From VGCC01 sp040381195 (GTDB lineage Bacteria; Actinomycetota; Actinomycetes; S36-B12): 12,220 nucleotides of DNA. Position numbers and translations under genes: made by a program. The notes under the pieces were generated by a model. That model was given only the letters and a program-made list of their open reading frames with translations, was not told the origin of the DNA and did no database searches. This document shows, in pieces, positions 1-7,960 of the stretch (position 1 is its first letter; each line of letters starts with the position of its first letter). The stretch covers positions 1-12,220 of the forward strand of contig JBEIHR010000057.1 of the NCBI GenBank assembly GCA_040381195.1, written 5' to 3'.

Positions 1-910
1 CCATCGCCCCGTTGTCGGTGCAGAGTCCGGGCCGGGGGATCCGGAGTCGGACCCCGGCCGCCTCGGCCCGCTCGCTGACCAGGGCGCGCAGCCGGGAGGT
101 GGCCGCCACCCCGCCCCCCACAACCAGCTGGTCGATCCCGGTCCGTCGGCAGGCCTCGATGGCGCGGGCGCTCAGGACGTCGACAACCGCCTCCTGGAAA
201 CTCGCGGCCACGTCCGCCCGGGGCACCTCCCCGGTCTGGGCGGCCAGCCACCGCAGCACCGCGGTCTTCAGCCCGCTGAAGGAGAAGTCCAGGGTGTCAC
301 CGCTGAGCGCACGGGGGAATGCGATCGCGTCGGGATTCCCGGCCCGGGCGCACGCGTCGATCGCGGGTCCGCCCGGGAAGGGCAGATCGAGCAACCGGGC
401 GACCTTGTCGAACGCCTCCCCGGCCGCGTCGTCGAGGGTCTGGCCCAGGGACTGCACACCCTCCGTGCCGATAGCGATCAGCGACGTATGACCGCCGGAG
501 ACCAGCAGCCCGATGACCGACTCGGGGAGCGGTCCGTGTTCGAGCTCGTCGACCACCACGTGCGCGGCCAGATGGTTGACCCCGTAGACCGGTCGATCGA
601 GCGCTGCACCGAGGGCCTTCGCCGTTGCGACCCCCACCAGAAGCGAACCCACCAATCCCGGGCCCGAGGTCACCGCGAAGGCATCGACGTCGGTCAGGCC
701 GACGCCCGCGTCGGCGCACGCACGCTCGATTGTCGGGAGCATCGCCTCGAGGTGCGCACGGCTCGCGATCTCGGGTACCACGCCGCCGAAACGGGCTTGC
801 TCGTCCACACTCGACGCCAGCGCATTCGCGCGCAACTCCTCACCCACGACGATGCCGATCCCCGTCTCGTCGCACGATGTCTCGATTCCGAGAATCACAG
901 CACCGGTCAC
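1..910 (-). CDS. tsaD: tRNA N6-adenosine threonylcarbamoyltransferase TsaD (3' end cut by window edge)
   Basis: TsaD transfers the threonylcarbamoyl group from threonylcarbamoyl-AMP to A37 of ANN-reading tRNAs, working in the cytoplasm with TsaB and TsaE. The visible 303 residues begin VTGAVILGIETSCDETG, the family's N-terminal ASKHA signature. The metal-binding HxxxH is at H113 and H117 (NHLAAH), followed by LVSGGHTS, and the translation reaches the conserved CTDNGAM motif at the left edge. About 40 C-terminal residues are therefore probably missing. The chosen start is the GTG at 910. Its first four bases form GTGA with the rimI stop, a 4-base overlap that suggests coupled translation. An in-frame GTG four codons further in (VILGIE) is an alternative. 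Family assignment is very secure. Confidence 0.96.
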   Translation of the reverse strand, partial: MTGAVILGIETSCDETGIGIVVGEELRANALASSVDEQARFGGVVPEIASRAHLEAMLPTIERACADAGVGLTDVDAFAVTSGPGLVGSLLVGVATAKALGAALDRPVYGVNHLAAHVVVDELEHGPLPESVIGLLVSGGHTSLIAIGTEGVQSLGQTLDDAAGEAFDKVARLLDLPFPGGPAIDACARAGNPDAIAFPRALSGDTLDFSFSGLKTAVLRWLAAQTGEVPRADVAASFQEAVVDVLSARAIEACRRTGIDQLVVGGGVAATSRLRALVSERAEAAGVRLRIPRPGLCTDNGAM

Positions 911-1347
911 AGCGGTCTCCGCAGAATGAGCGCATCCGAGCCGTCGGGGTAGTAGCGGCGACGCAGTGAGATCTGCTCGAAACCCTCGTCCCGATACATG
1001 GCGATCGCGGGGGTGTTGTCGGCGCGCACTTCAAGCAGGAGTGACGTGGCGCCGGTCTGGTGCGCAGCCGCGATCAACTCGCGTACGAGCATCCGCCCGA
1101 TGCCGTGACGCTGCTCCCCCGGGCGCACGGCGATCGTCTGGATATCCGCGTCGGCACCGGCATGGAAGATCCCGGCGTAGCCGATCACGTCGCCTCCGTG
1201 GATCGCGACACGGTAGATGCGCGTCGGCTGGGAGAGCTCCTCCCAGAACTGCTCGATGCTCCAGGGATCGACGGTGAAGCACTCCGTCTCGATCGTGTGC
1301 ACATCCGGAATGTGCCACCACCGCATCGGCTCGAGGGTCACGTCCAT
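907..1347 (-). CDS. rimI: Ribosomal protein S18 alanine N-acetyltransferase RimI (GNAT family)
   Basis: This is a 146-residue GNAT acetyltransferase of the RimI type, which acetylates the N-terminal alanine of ribosomal protein S18 in E. coli and may act on other N-termini in actinobacteria. The acetyl-CoA pyrophosphate loop is visible as QRHGIG (residues 79-84) within VRPGEQRHGIGRML. The RimI-like C-terminal half follows: LLEVRADNTPAIAMYRDEGF, then RRRYYPDGSDALIL. The ATG at 1347 gives MDVTLEPMRWWHIPDV, the normal RimI beginning. A longer reading frame to 1440 only adds low-complexity residues from inside tsaB and is rejected. The start lies within the last codons of tsaB (10-base overlap), with no strong Shine-Dalgarno, so coupled translation is likely. 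Its place between tsaB and tsaD is the common bacterial arrangement. Confidence 0.93.
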   Translation of the reverse strand: MDVTLEPMRWWHIPDVHTIETECFTVDPWSIEQFWEELSQPTRIYRVAIHGGDVIGYAGIFHAGADADIQTIAVRPGEQRHGIGRMLVRELIAAAHQTGATSLLLEVRADNTPAIAMYRDEGFEQISLRRRYYPDGSDALILRRPL

Positions 1348-2039
1348 GTCAGACCCGCACTGACCGGATGGGCGGCACGCGGAGACACCGTGACGTCGGC
1401 CGCACGCAGGTAGAGCGGCTGCGCGGTAAGCAGCGTGCACCCTGCGAGTGCACGCGCCGTGCGTGCGCCCACATCTCCGTGATCATCCAGGTCGACGTCG
1501 ATCGGAGTCGGCGACCAGCGAGCGGGTATCAGCAGGTCACGGGCGGACAGATATGTCAGCAGATCGCGCGCGTGCGCGGGAGTGTCCACGACGGGCACGG
1601 ACGCGGGTAGGTCCGACGGCGATCCGACGTAGGGACCGTCGATTCGGGCACCCGACGCATCGAACAGTGCCCAGTACACCTCGCGTCGCCGTGCATCCGC
1701 GGTCACGACGACGTCGCCCGCGTGCTGCACCGACGCCGCCACCGCATCGAGGGAACAGACGCCCACGATCGGCACCTGCCAGGCCAATGCGAGGGCGCGG
1801 GCGAAGGACACACCGACGCGAAGTCCGCTATAAGGCCCCGGCCCCACGCCACACACCACTCCGGTCACGGGAGAATCCCGGAGAGCTGGCGCGATGACGT
1901 CGACAAACAGAACTCCGATGGCCTCGACGTGGCCGCGCGGATCCTGGTGCTCGGCTTCTGCGATTACGACACCATCCTCCGCGACCGCGAGCGATGTCCA
2001 TGCGCTCGACGTCTCGACAGCAAGAATTCGCTCAGGCAT
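1338..2039 (-). CDS. tsaB: tRNA threonylcarbamoyladenosine biosynthesis protein TsaB
   Basis: TsaB is the inactive ASKHA-fold partner of TsaD, forming the scaffold that TsaE binds during t6A37 synthesis. The 233-residue protein begins MPERILAVETSSAWTSLAVA, the typical TsaB opening. It carries GVGPGPYSGLRVGV at about residues 64-77, matching the family's GPGSFTGLR motif. It lacks the HxxxH metal site of TsaD, as expected. The ATG at 2039 is preceded by GAGGTGG seven bases upstream, the clearest ribosome binding site in this part of the operon, so the in-frame extension to 2159 is rejected. It overlaps the end of tsaE by 8 bases and the start of rimI by 10. Confidence 0.94.
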   Translation of the reverse strand: MPERILAVETSSAWTSLAVAEDGVVIAEAEHQDPRGHVEAIGVLFVDVIAPALRDSPVTGVVCGVGPGPYSGLRVGVSFARALALAWQVPIVGVCSLDAVAASVQHAGDVVVTADARRREVYWALFDASGARIDGPYVGSPSDLPASVPVVDTPAHARDLLTYLSARDLLIPARWSPTPIDVDLDDHGDVGARTARALAGCTLLTAQPLYLRAADVTVSPRAAHPVSAGLTWT

Positions 2040-2460
2040 CGAACTGCCACCTCGTGTCAGTTCCAGTGAGGACGACGATGCGCTGGTCATCCACGCCGTA
2101 GTCGATGAACACGTGCAGGGCGGCCTCCGGGAACCAGTCGCCACCCCACTCGATGACACTCACCGACTCCTCCCACGGCAGGTCGAGGTCATCAAGCTCG
2201 ACGCGGCTTCCCAGTCGGTAGGCGTCGACGTGCACGAGGGGGAGTCCGGCTGAGGCGTGGATGCGGGCGATGACGAAGGTGGGACTCGTCACTGCGTCCG
2301 TGACACCCAATGCCTGTGCAATTCCTTGCGTGAGTGTTGTCTTGCCGGTACCGAGCTCGCCATCGAGCACGATGATGTCCCCGGCCCGGGCTGTGCGACC
2401 GATGCGCTGGCCAAGGGACCGCATGGCCTCGGCATCGGCGACGACCACCGATGTGGTCAC
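2032..2460 (-). CDS. tsaE: tRNA threonylcarbamoyladenosine biosynthesis ATPase TsaE
   Basis: TsaE is the small P-loop ATPase that drives turnover of the TsaBD complex in t6A synthesis. The protein is 142 residues, close to the family norm. The Walker A motif is GELGTGKTT at residues 34-42, followed by TSPTF (58-62), HVDAYRL (77-83) and VIEWG (102-106), all family hallmarks. The start is the GTG at 2460, which shares GTGA with the stop of the upstream hydrolase gene. No clear Shine-Dalgarno is visible, so termination-reinitiation is likely. An ATG at residue 13 is possible but would remove the first family strand. Confidence 0.95.
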   Translation of the reverse strand: MTTSVVVADAEAMRSLGQRIGRTARAGDIIVLDGELGTGKTTLTQGIAQALGVTDAVTSPTFVIARIHASAGLPLVHVDAYRLGSRVELDDLDLPWEESVSVIEWGGDWFPEAALHVFIDYGVDDQRIVVLTGTDTRWQFDA

Positions 2461-3518
2461 GCGGTGACCAGGTCGCGGACCCGCTGGAGGAAGCCCCGCA
2501 GGAGAGCGTTCACCTCTCCCGGACGCTCCAGCTGCACCATGTGCCCGGCACCCTCGATCACGGCGAACTCCGCGTGCGGCAGGACCGCGACGATCTCCTC
2601 ACTCGACGACTTCGGCGTCAATCGGTCGCGGTCAGCACACACGACCAACAACTCCGCACCGGACATGAGGGGCAACGCATCCCGCTTGTCATGGTCCTGA
2701 AGCGCGGGGAGGAACTCAGCCACGACGTCGATCGGTGTCCCACCCACCATGTCCGCGACGAACCGGCCCAGGCGTCCGGGTGTCGCGGAGCCGAAGGAAT
2801 ACAGCTGCGTCACCAGGATCCCGATGTCACTCGTGGACCACTGCAGACGGTCGATCCACTGCGGGCGACTGGCCAGAAGCTCGGCGATGTTGGGCGCCCA
2901 CGCCTGGAAGGCTCGTCCCAGGGGACCTGGCAGACCGAGGGTGTTGGCGTGGAGGCCACCCGCGGTGGTGGCGATGAGGGCGATCCCTCGAATCCGCGCC
3001 CCCACCTGCTCGGGGTTCTGCGACACATAGGCCATCACGGTCATGCCGCCCATCGAATGCCCGACCAGGATCAACGTTCCCGACGGCGCCACGGCGTCGA
3101 TCACACTGCCCAGGTCGCGCCCGAGTTGCTCCACGTGATGTGTGTCGAACTCCGCGCGGGAACTCCTGCCGTGGCTGCGCTGGTCGTAGAACACCAGGCG
3201 CGCACGGCCCCGGAGTGCTGCGCGCTGGAAGTACCAGGAGTTCAGGTTGAGCGCGTATCCGTGCGCGAACACGATTGTGATGTCGGCGGCGCCCTCGTTC
3301 GCTTCGTCGACCTCGACGTGGAGGTAGGTGCCGTCATCGGCCACGACCGACAGCACGCGGTCAGGGACCGTGTGGAAGTCATCCTCGCGGGCGTTGGGAT
3401 CCGGGGCTGCGCGCGTGATCACGCGATCGGCGACCGCACCCGCCACCGCGCCCAGTGCCACCGCGCCCAGTGCCACCGCGCTCCGCCCGGCGATCCGGGC
3501 AACCGACGTCACGTTCAC
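2457..3518 (-). CDS. Alpha/beta fold hydrolase with N-terminal membrane or signal segment
   Basis: A 353-residue alpha/beta hydrolase of unknown substrate. An oxyanion-hole FAHGY sits at 84-88. The nucleophile elbow is GHSMGG with Ser155, the probable acid is Asp298 in the ADRDRLTP stretch, and the probable base is His326 in GAGHMV. Residues 13-30 form an uninterrupted Ala/Val/Gly/Leu stretch after two arginines, which suggests a signal anchor or uncleaved signal peptide. The protein may therefore be membrane-tethered or secreted. That stretch is encoded by an exact 15-base tandem repeat. The start is the GTG at 3518, overlapping the alr stop as GTGA. A hydrolase between alr and tsaE is a recurring actinobacterial arrangement, but its reaction is not established from sequence. 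Haloperoxidase, esterase and lipase annotations are all possible. Confidence 0.88.
   Translation of the reverse strand: MNVTSVARIAGRSAVALGAVALGAVAGAVADRVITRAAPDPNAREDDFHTVPDRVLSVVADDGTYLHVEVDEANEGAADITIVFAHGYALNLNSWYFQRAALRGRARLVFYDQRSHGRSSRAEFDTHHVEQLGRDLGSVIDAVAPSGTLILVGHSMGGMTVMAYVSQNPEQVGARIRGIALIATTAGGLHANTLGLPGPLGRAFQAWAPNIAELLASRPQWIDRLQWSTSDIGILVTQLYSFGSATPGRLGRFVADMVGGTPIDVVAEFLPALQDHDKRDALPLMSGAELLVVCADRDRLTPKSSSEEIVAVLPHAEFAVIEGAGHMVQLERPGEVNALLRGFLQRVRDLVTA
3443..3481. repeat. 15-base tandem repeat, 2.6 copies, inside the hydrolase signal segment
   Basis: The 15-base unit CCACCGCGCCCAGTG (plus strand) occurs exactly at 3443-3457 and 3458-3472, and its first nine bases repeat at 3473-3481. 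On the coding strand it encodes a repeated five-residue unit (VALGA VALGA VAG) in the hydrophobic N-terminus of the hydrolase. Fifteen bases keep the reading frame, so copy-number change would lengthen or shorten the hydrophobic segment by five residues. Confidence 0.9.
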
Positions 3519-4627
3519 GTGTCACCACGGTAGTGGCGGGGTAGGCGTGACCCGACGCGCGTCACCACTTCGTAGCCGATGGTGCCCGCCGAGAGACCCC
3601 ACTGTTCTGCGTCCATCGCATTCGGTCCAAGGACCTCGACCTCTGTTCCCACGGGAACGGCCTCGCCGAGCTCCACCACGAACTGGTCCATCGCGACTCG
3701 ACCGATGACAGGGGCCCGATGCCCTCCGACGGACACCCACGCACCGCTTGACGCACGTGGGATGCCGTCGCTGTACCCGAGGGGAACGAGACCGACGGTG
3801 GTGTCACGGGGTGCGATCCACGTGTGGCCGTACCCCACGCCCGCCCCGGCGGGGATGCGCTTCACGAGTGCGAGGCGGGCGCGGATTTCCATGGCCGGAC
3901 GTAAACCGTGCGCACGGGGATCACCGAGTCCCGCGCCCGGTGTCACGCCGTACAGGCCGATGCCGCTGCGCACAAGCGTGTGATGGGTGTCTGCGTGCGC
4001 GAGAATCCCCGCGGAATTCGCAAGATGCACATGCTCGGGATCGGCACCCAAGGACCGTGCCACGTCGAGTGCGCGAGTGAAACGCGCGCTCTGCTCGGCG
4101 GTCGTGTCCACGTCGGGTTCATCGGCCCGGGCCAGGTGCGACCACACGCCGACGAGGTCGATGCGGGGGTCGTCGAGCGCGGTGCGCACCAGTTCCTCCC
4201 ACTCGTGCGCGAGGACGCCATTGCGGGAGAGTCCGGTGTCGATCTTCAGGTGCACGCGCGCGCGGCCACCGCGCATTCGTGCCGCTTCGGAAACCTGCTG
4301 CAGTGCTTCGCGGGAGGAGACACCGAGGTCTATGTCGAGGTCGATGCACGCCGTGACCAGTGGATCACCGGGGACCCAGAGCCACGCGAGGATCCGTCCC
4401 CGGTCACCGGCGCTGCGCAGTTCCACCGCCTCGCTGGGGAGCGCGACCCCGAGCCAGGGCACCCCAGCGGCACGCAGCGCGGGCGCCACGTGCGCTACCC
4501 CGTGTCCGTAGGCATCGGCCTTGACCACGGCCATCAACTCGGCGTCACCGGACGCGCGATCCAGGACCTGCGCGTTCGCGCTGATCGCCTGGAGGTCGAT
4601 GAATGCGGCTGCGCGGTGCCAGGTCAT
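3515..4627 (-). CDS. alr: Alanine racemase
   Basis: PLP-dependent interconversion of L- and D-alanine in the cytoplasm, supplying D-Ala for peptidoglycan. The 370-residue protein has the PLP lysine at K36 in AVVKADAYGHG, the TIM-barrel motif LKIDTGLSRNG (127-137), and RSGIGLYG (220-227). The catalytic tyrosine is probably Y266 in GVGYGHTW, and VAMDQF lies in the C-terminal beta domain. Length and motif order are normal. The start is the ATG at 4627, which forms ATGA with the stop of the nnr gene. The stop overlaps the start of the hydrolase gene as GTGA. A GGGATGGGG stretch a few bases ahead of the ATG may serve as ribosome binding site. Confidence 0.96.
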   Translation of the reverse strand: MTWHRAAAFIDLQAISANAQVLDRASGDAELMAVVKADAYGHGVAHVAPALRAAGVPWLGVALPSEAVELRSAGDRGRILAWLWVPGDPLVTACIDLDIDLGVSSREALQQVSEAARMRGGRARVHLKIDTGLSRNGVLAHEWEELVRTALDDPRIDLVGVWSHLARADEPDVDTTAEQSARFTRALDVARSLGADPEHVHLANSAGILAHADTHHTLVRSGIGLYGVTPGAGLGDPRAHGLRPAMEIRARLALVKRIPAGAGVGYGHTWIAPRDTTVGLVPLGYSDGIPRASSGAWVSVGGHRAPVIGRVAMDQFVVELGEAVPVGTEVEVLGPNAMDAEQWGLSAGTIGYEVVTRVGSRLPRHYRGDT

Positions 4628-6084
4628 GACCCCATCCCAGCACGTGCGAGGGCTACTGCATCGGACACATGGGCCGCGATGTCCACTGCAGTGACCGTGC
4701 GCCCACCGTCAGATGCCAGCTGGCCCGCGACGCCATGTACCCATACGCCAGCGGCGATGCACTCGATATCGCAGATCTCACCGCGCGCCTGGGCTCCCGC
4801 AGCGAAACCTCCGAGGATTCCGGAGAGCACGTCCCCGGACCCGGCGCAGGCGAGAGCGGGGGTGCCGGCGATATCGATCCGGACCTCGCCGGTTGCATCG
4901 GCGATCACGGTCGGCGCCCCCTTGAGGACGACGATGGCCCCGGAGCGTCGCGCGGCCTCCCGCACTGCGTTCACACGGTCGACTGCATCGACCTCCGGGA
5001 ACATCGCGGTGAACTCCCCCGCGTGCGGAGTCAGGACGGTGGTGATCCCGCGATCGGTGCGCGTGGTCACCGCCTCCCGGATCACAGGGTCGGCCGCCAT
5101 GATGCGCAGGGCACCCGCATCGAGGATCAAAGGACGATCGGTCTCGAGTACCGCGACCACCACATCACGCGAGGTGACACCCGAGCCGCACGCCCACGCG
5201 GTGACGCGCGTGCAGTCGATCGGCTGCGCCGCTGATCGCACGACATCGGGGTACGTATTCACGATGTCGGAACCTGTGCCCCACACGTGCACCATGCCGA
5301 TGTTCGCGTGTCGAGCACCCGCGACCACGAGCAGCCCCGCACCCGGAAAGTCCTCGGATCCGGCGGCGACACCGACGACGCCTCGGGAGTACTTATAGTC
5401 CGACCACGCGGGTTCGGGAACCCAGGATTCCACGTCGGCCGCCTCGAGGGATGCGAGGGCGACCTCATCCGGCACTTCGAGACCGATGTCGACGACCTCG
5501 ATCTCCCCGGCGTACTCGGGTGCCAACAGCAGCCCCGGCTTCACTGCGCCGAAGGTCACGGTCACATCAGCGCGCACGGCGTCTCCGGCGACATGTCCGG
5601 TGTCTGCGTCGACACCACTGGGGACGTCGACGGCCACGATCAAGGGGTCACCCGCGAGCAGTGCGGTGATCCGTGGATCGACCGCACCCCGACCCCCGAT
5701 GCCCACGACCCCGTCGACCACGAGGTCGCATGACGACACTCGCTCCTCGACCGCGTCGAGCCCGACGCAGGACCCGCCGGCGCGTGTGAGTGCGCGGAGA
5801 CCATCCACGTGCATGCGGTCCCCCACCTGCACCGCGAGGACACGGCATCCACGCGCGGCCAGGTCCGCTCCCGCGAAGAGAGCATCACCACCGTTGTTTC
5901 CGGTGCCGACGAGGAGAATGACGTCCGCTCCCGCGACCTGACCTCGCTCTGCCTCGAGCAGCCGCAGGCAGAGGTCGCTGAGTCCGCGTGCGGCGCGCTG
6001 CATGACCGCCTCGGGTGCCACCGTGGTGAACAGTGCCTCTTCCGCGGCGCGCATCTGCGCCACGGTTAGGAGCGGGATCATCAC
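4624..6084 (-). CDS. nnr: Bifunctional NAD(P)H-hydrate epimerase / ADP-dependent NAD(P)HX dehydratase (YjeF type)
   Basis: Repairs NADH and NADPH damaged by hydration: the N-terminal domain epimerises R- and S-NAD(P)HX, and the C-terminal domain dehydrates S-NAD(P)HX using ADP. The 486-residue fusion has the epimerase motif GTGNNGGDAL (60-69) and VDVPSGVD (152-159). The ribokinase-like dehydratase domain follows from about residue 225: YKYSRGVVGVAAG, then LTPHAGEF (351-358), then AGSGDVLSGILGG with the probable catalytic Asp418. Both domains look intact. The start is GTG at 6084 (GTGA overlap with the glmS stop) or the adjacent ATG at 6081 (TGATG overlap), a one-residue difference. GGTGGA lies immediately upstream. 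It sits between glmS and alr, with no acpS gene in between. Confidence 0.94.
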   Translation of the reverse strand: MMIPLLTVAQMRAAEEALFTTVAPEAVMQRAARGLSDLCLRLLEAERGQVAGADVILLVGTGNNGGDALFAGADLAARGCRVLAVQVGDRMHVDGLRALTRAGGSCVGLDAVEERVSSCDLVVDGVVGIGGRGAVDPRITALLAGDPLIVAVDVPSGVDADTGHVAGDAVRADVTVTFGAVKPGLLLAPEYAGEIEVVDIGLEVPDEVALASLEAADVESWVPEPAWSDYKYSRGVVGVAAGSEDFPGAGLLVVAGARHANIGMVHVWGTGSDIVNTYPDVVRSAAQPIDCTRVTAWACGSGVTSRDVVVAVLETDRPLILDAGALRIMAADPVIREAVTTRTDRGITTVLTPHAGEFTAMFPEVDAVDRVNAVREAARRSGAIVVLKGAPTVIADATGEVRIDIAGTPALACAGSGDVLSGILGGFAAGAQARGEICDIECIAAGVWVHGVAGQLASDGGRTVTAVDIAAHVSDAVALARAGMGS

Positions 6085-7931
6085 TCCACCGTGACGGACT
6101 TGGCCAGATTGCGGGGCTGATCGACGTCGTGCCCCTTCACCGTGGCCATCTCGCAGGCGAACACCTGCAGGGGAACGGTCGAGACGAGGGGCTGCATCAG
6201 GGGTGGGACCTCCGGGACACGGATGATGTGGTCGGCGAAGCCGGTGATGACCTCATCGCCTTCCTCGGCCACCGCGACGATCACGGCACCGCGTGCCCGG
6301 ACTTCCTGGATATTGGAAATGATCTTGTCGTGCAGAACCGCGCGGCCACGGGGTGAGGGAACGATCACGACCACGGGGACACCGTCTTCGATCAGGGCGA
6401 TCGGGCCGTGCTTGAGCTCGCCGGCAGGGAAACCTTCCGCATGCATGTAGGCGAGCTCCTTCAGTTTGAGCGCGCCCTCGAGGGCGACCGGGTAGCCCAC
6501 ATGCCGACCGAGGAACAGCACCGAGGTGGCCGAGGACAATTGTTGGGCGAGGGCCCGGACCGGTTCGACAGTGTCGAGAACGAGGTCCACCTTCTGGGGC
6601 ATGTCGTTGAGATCCCGCAGGATTCCGCGGATCTGTTCTTCCTGCAGTGCACCGCGGGCCTGCGCGAGGAAGAGGCCGACCAGATACGCCGCGATGATCT
6701 GGGTGAGGAAGGCCTTGGTCGAGGCGACAGCGATCTCCGGACCGGCATAGGTGTAGAGGACTGCATCGGCCTCGCGCGGGATCGTGGATCCCACGGTGTT
6801 GCAGATGGCCAAGGTCCGTGCGCCCTGGGACGCCGCGTAGCGCAACGCCATCAGTGTGTCCATCGTCTCCCCGGATTGGGAGATCGCGATCACCAGTGAG
6901 TCCGGTCCCACCACAGGATCGCGGTAGCGGAATTCACTCGCTAACTCAACATCGACAGGCAGGCGCGTCCAATGCTCGATCGCGTACTTGGCGACCATGC
7001 CCGCGTGCGCCGCGGTGCCGCAGGCGACGACCATCACCTTGGTGATGTCTCGGAAGACGGACTCATCGAGGGTCAGCTCGTCGAGTTGGATTCGACCTTC
7101 CGGACTCGTGCGTCCACGCAGGGAATCCGCAACCGCCTTCGGTTGCTCGGAGATCTCCTTGAGCATGAAGAGGTCGAAGCCACCCTTTTCGGCCGCAGAG
7201 GCGTCCCAGTCCACCGTGAATGCCCGCGGCGTCACGGGATTGCCGGAGAAATCCGTCACTGAGACGGACTCGGCGGTGAGTGTGACGATCTGGTCCTGCC
7301 CGAGTTCGAGCGCGTTGCGGGTGTGCTCGAAGAACGCGGCCACGTCCGAGGCGAGGAAGTTCTCCCCGTCCCCAACGCCGACGACCAGAGGTGAATTGCG
7401 TCGGGCACCGACGACGAGGTCCGGGTGCGACGGGTCGATCGCGACCAGGGTGAAGGCTCCCTCGAGTTGCGAACACACCGCCTGCATCGCCAGCGGCAGC
7501 GAGTCACGAACCGCCGGGAGCGCACGGGCGAGCATGTGGGCAACCACCTCGGTATCGGTCTCCGAGGTCAAGGTCACGCCGGCTGCGGTGAGCTCGTCGC
7601 GCAGGACCGCGAAGTTCTCGATGATCCCGTTGTGGATTACCGCGATCCGCCCGTCCTCACTCACATGCGGGTGGGCGTTGGAGTCGGTGGGACCGCCGTG
7701 GGTAGCCCAACGGGTGTGACCGATCCCGGTGGTGGAATTCGGCAGCGGGTCCTCGCCCAGCAGGGTTTCCAGGTTGGTGAGTTTGCCGGCCTTCTTGCGG
7801 GTCTCCAGGTGACCGTCCGCTATGACCGCCACACCGGCGGAGTCATAGCCCCGATACTCGAGGCGTCGCAGGCCTGCGACCACGACCTCAAGGGCCTGCT
7901 TCTGCCCCACGTAGCCGACGATCCCGCACAC
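6081..7931 (-). CDS. glmS: Glutamine--fructose-6-phosphate aminotransferase (isomerizing)
   Basis: Converts fructose-6-phosphate and glutamine to glucosamine-6-phosphate, the first committed step to UDP-GlcNAc. The 616-residue protein opens MCGIVGYVG, so Met removal would expose the nucleophile Cys2. The class II glutaminase domain (about 2-230) shows GHTRWATHG (71-79), NAHPH (85-89) and HNGIIENF (100-107). Two SIS domains follow, with VVACGTAAHAG (301-311) and ISQSGETMDT (350-359) in the first and GALKLKELAYMHAEGFPAGE in the second. The C-terminus is the canonical PRNLAKSVTVE. The start is a GTG, 29 bases after the glmM stop, with only a weak Shine-Dalgarno (a GTAGG about ten bases upstream). 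No glmS ribozyme is expected in this phylum, and the short gap leaves no room for one. Confidence 0.97.
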   Translation of the reverse strand: MCGIVGYVGQKQALEVVVAGLRRLEYRGYDSAGVAVIADGHLETRKKAGKLTNLETLLGEDPLPNSTTGIGHTRWATHGGPTDSNAHPHVSEDGRIAVIHNGIIENFAVLRDELTAAGVTLTSETDTEVVAHMLARALPAVRDSLPLAMQAVCSQLEGAFTLVAIDPSHPDLVVGARRNSPLVVGVGDGENFLASDVAAFFEHTRNALELGQDQIVTLTAESVSVTDFSGNPVTPRAFTVDWDASAAEKGGFDLFMLKEISEQPKAVADSLRGRTSPEGRIQLDELTLDESVFRDITKVMVVACGTAAHAGMVAKYAIEHWTRLPVDVELASEFRYRDPVVGPDSLVIAISQSGETMDTLMALRYAASQGARTLAICNTVGSTIPREADAVLYTYAGPEIAVASTKAFLTQIIAAYLVGLFLAQARGALQEEQIRGILRDLNDMPQKVDLVLDTVEPVRALAQQLSSATSVLFLGRHVGYPVALEGALKLKELAYMHAEGFPAGELKHGPIALIEDGVPVVVIVPSPRGRAVLHDKIISNIQEVRARGAVIVAVAEEGDEVITGFADHIIRVPEVPPLMQPLVSTVPLQVFACEMATVKGHDVDQPRNLAKSVTVE

Positions 7932-7960
7932 GCTGTCAGCCTACGCCCGACTGCTCACGC

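Noticed and set aside
2040..2159. 40-residue N-terminal extension of TsaB
   Set aside because: It lies inside tsaE, is serine-rich low-complexity sequence, and the ATG at 2039 has both a good ribosome binding site and the conserved family start.
2451..3533. 360-residue plus-strand open frame almost exactly opposite the hydrolase gene
   Set aside because: It mirrors the codon phase of the hydrolase, whose catalytic motifs and operon overlaps are intact. The antisense product shows no family features.
3908..5398. 496-residue plus-strand open frame across alr and nnr
   Set aside because: It lies antisense to two clearly conserved genes, crosses their junction, and its translation is Arg/Ala/Thr/Ser-rich without any recognisable motif. 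Long antisense frames are expected at this GC content.
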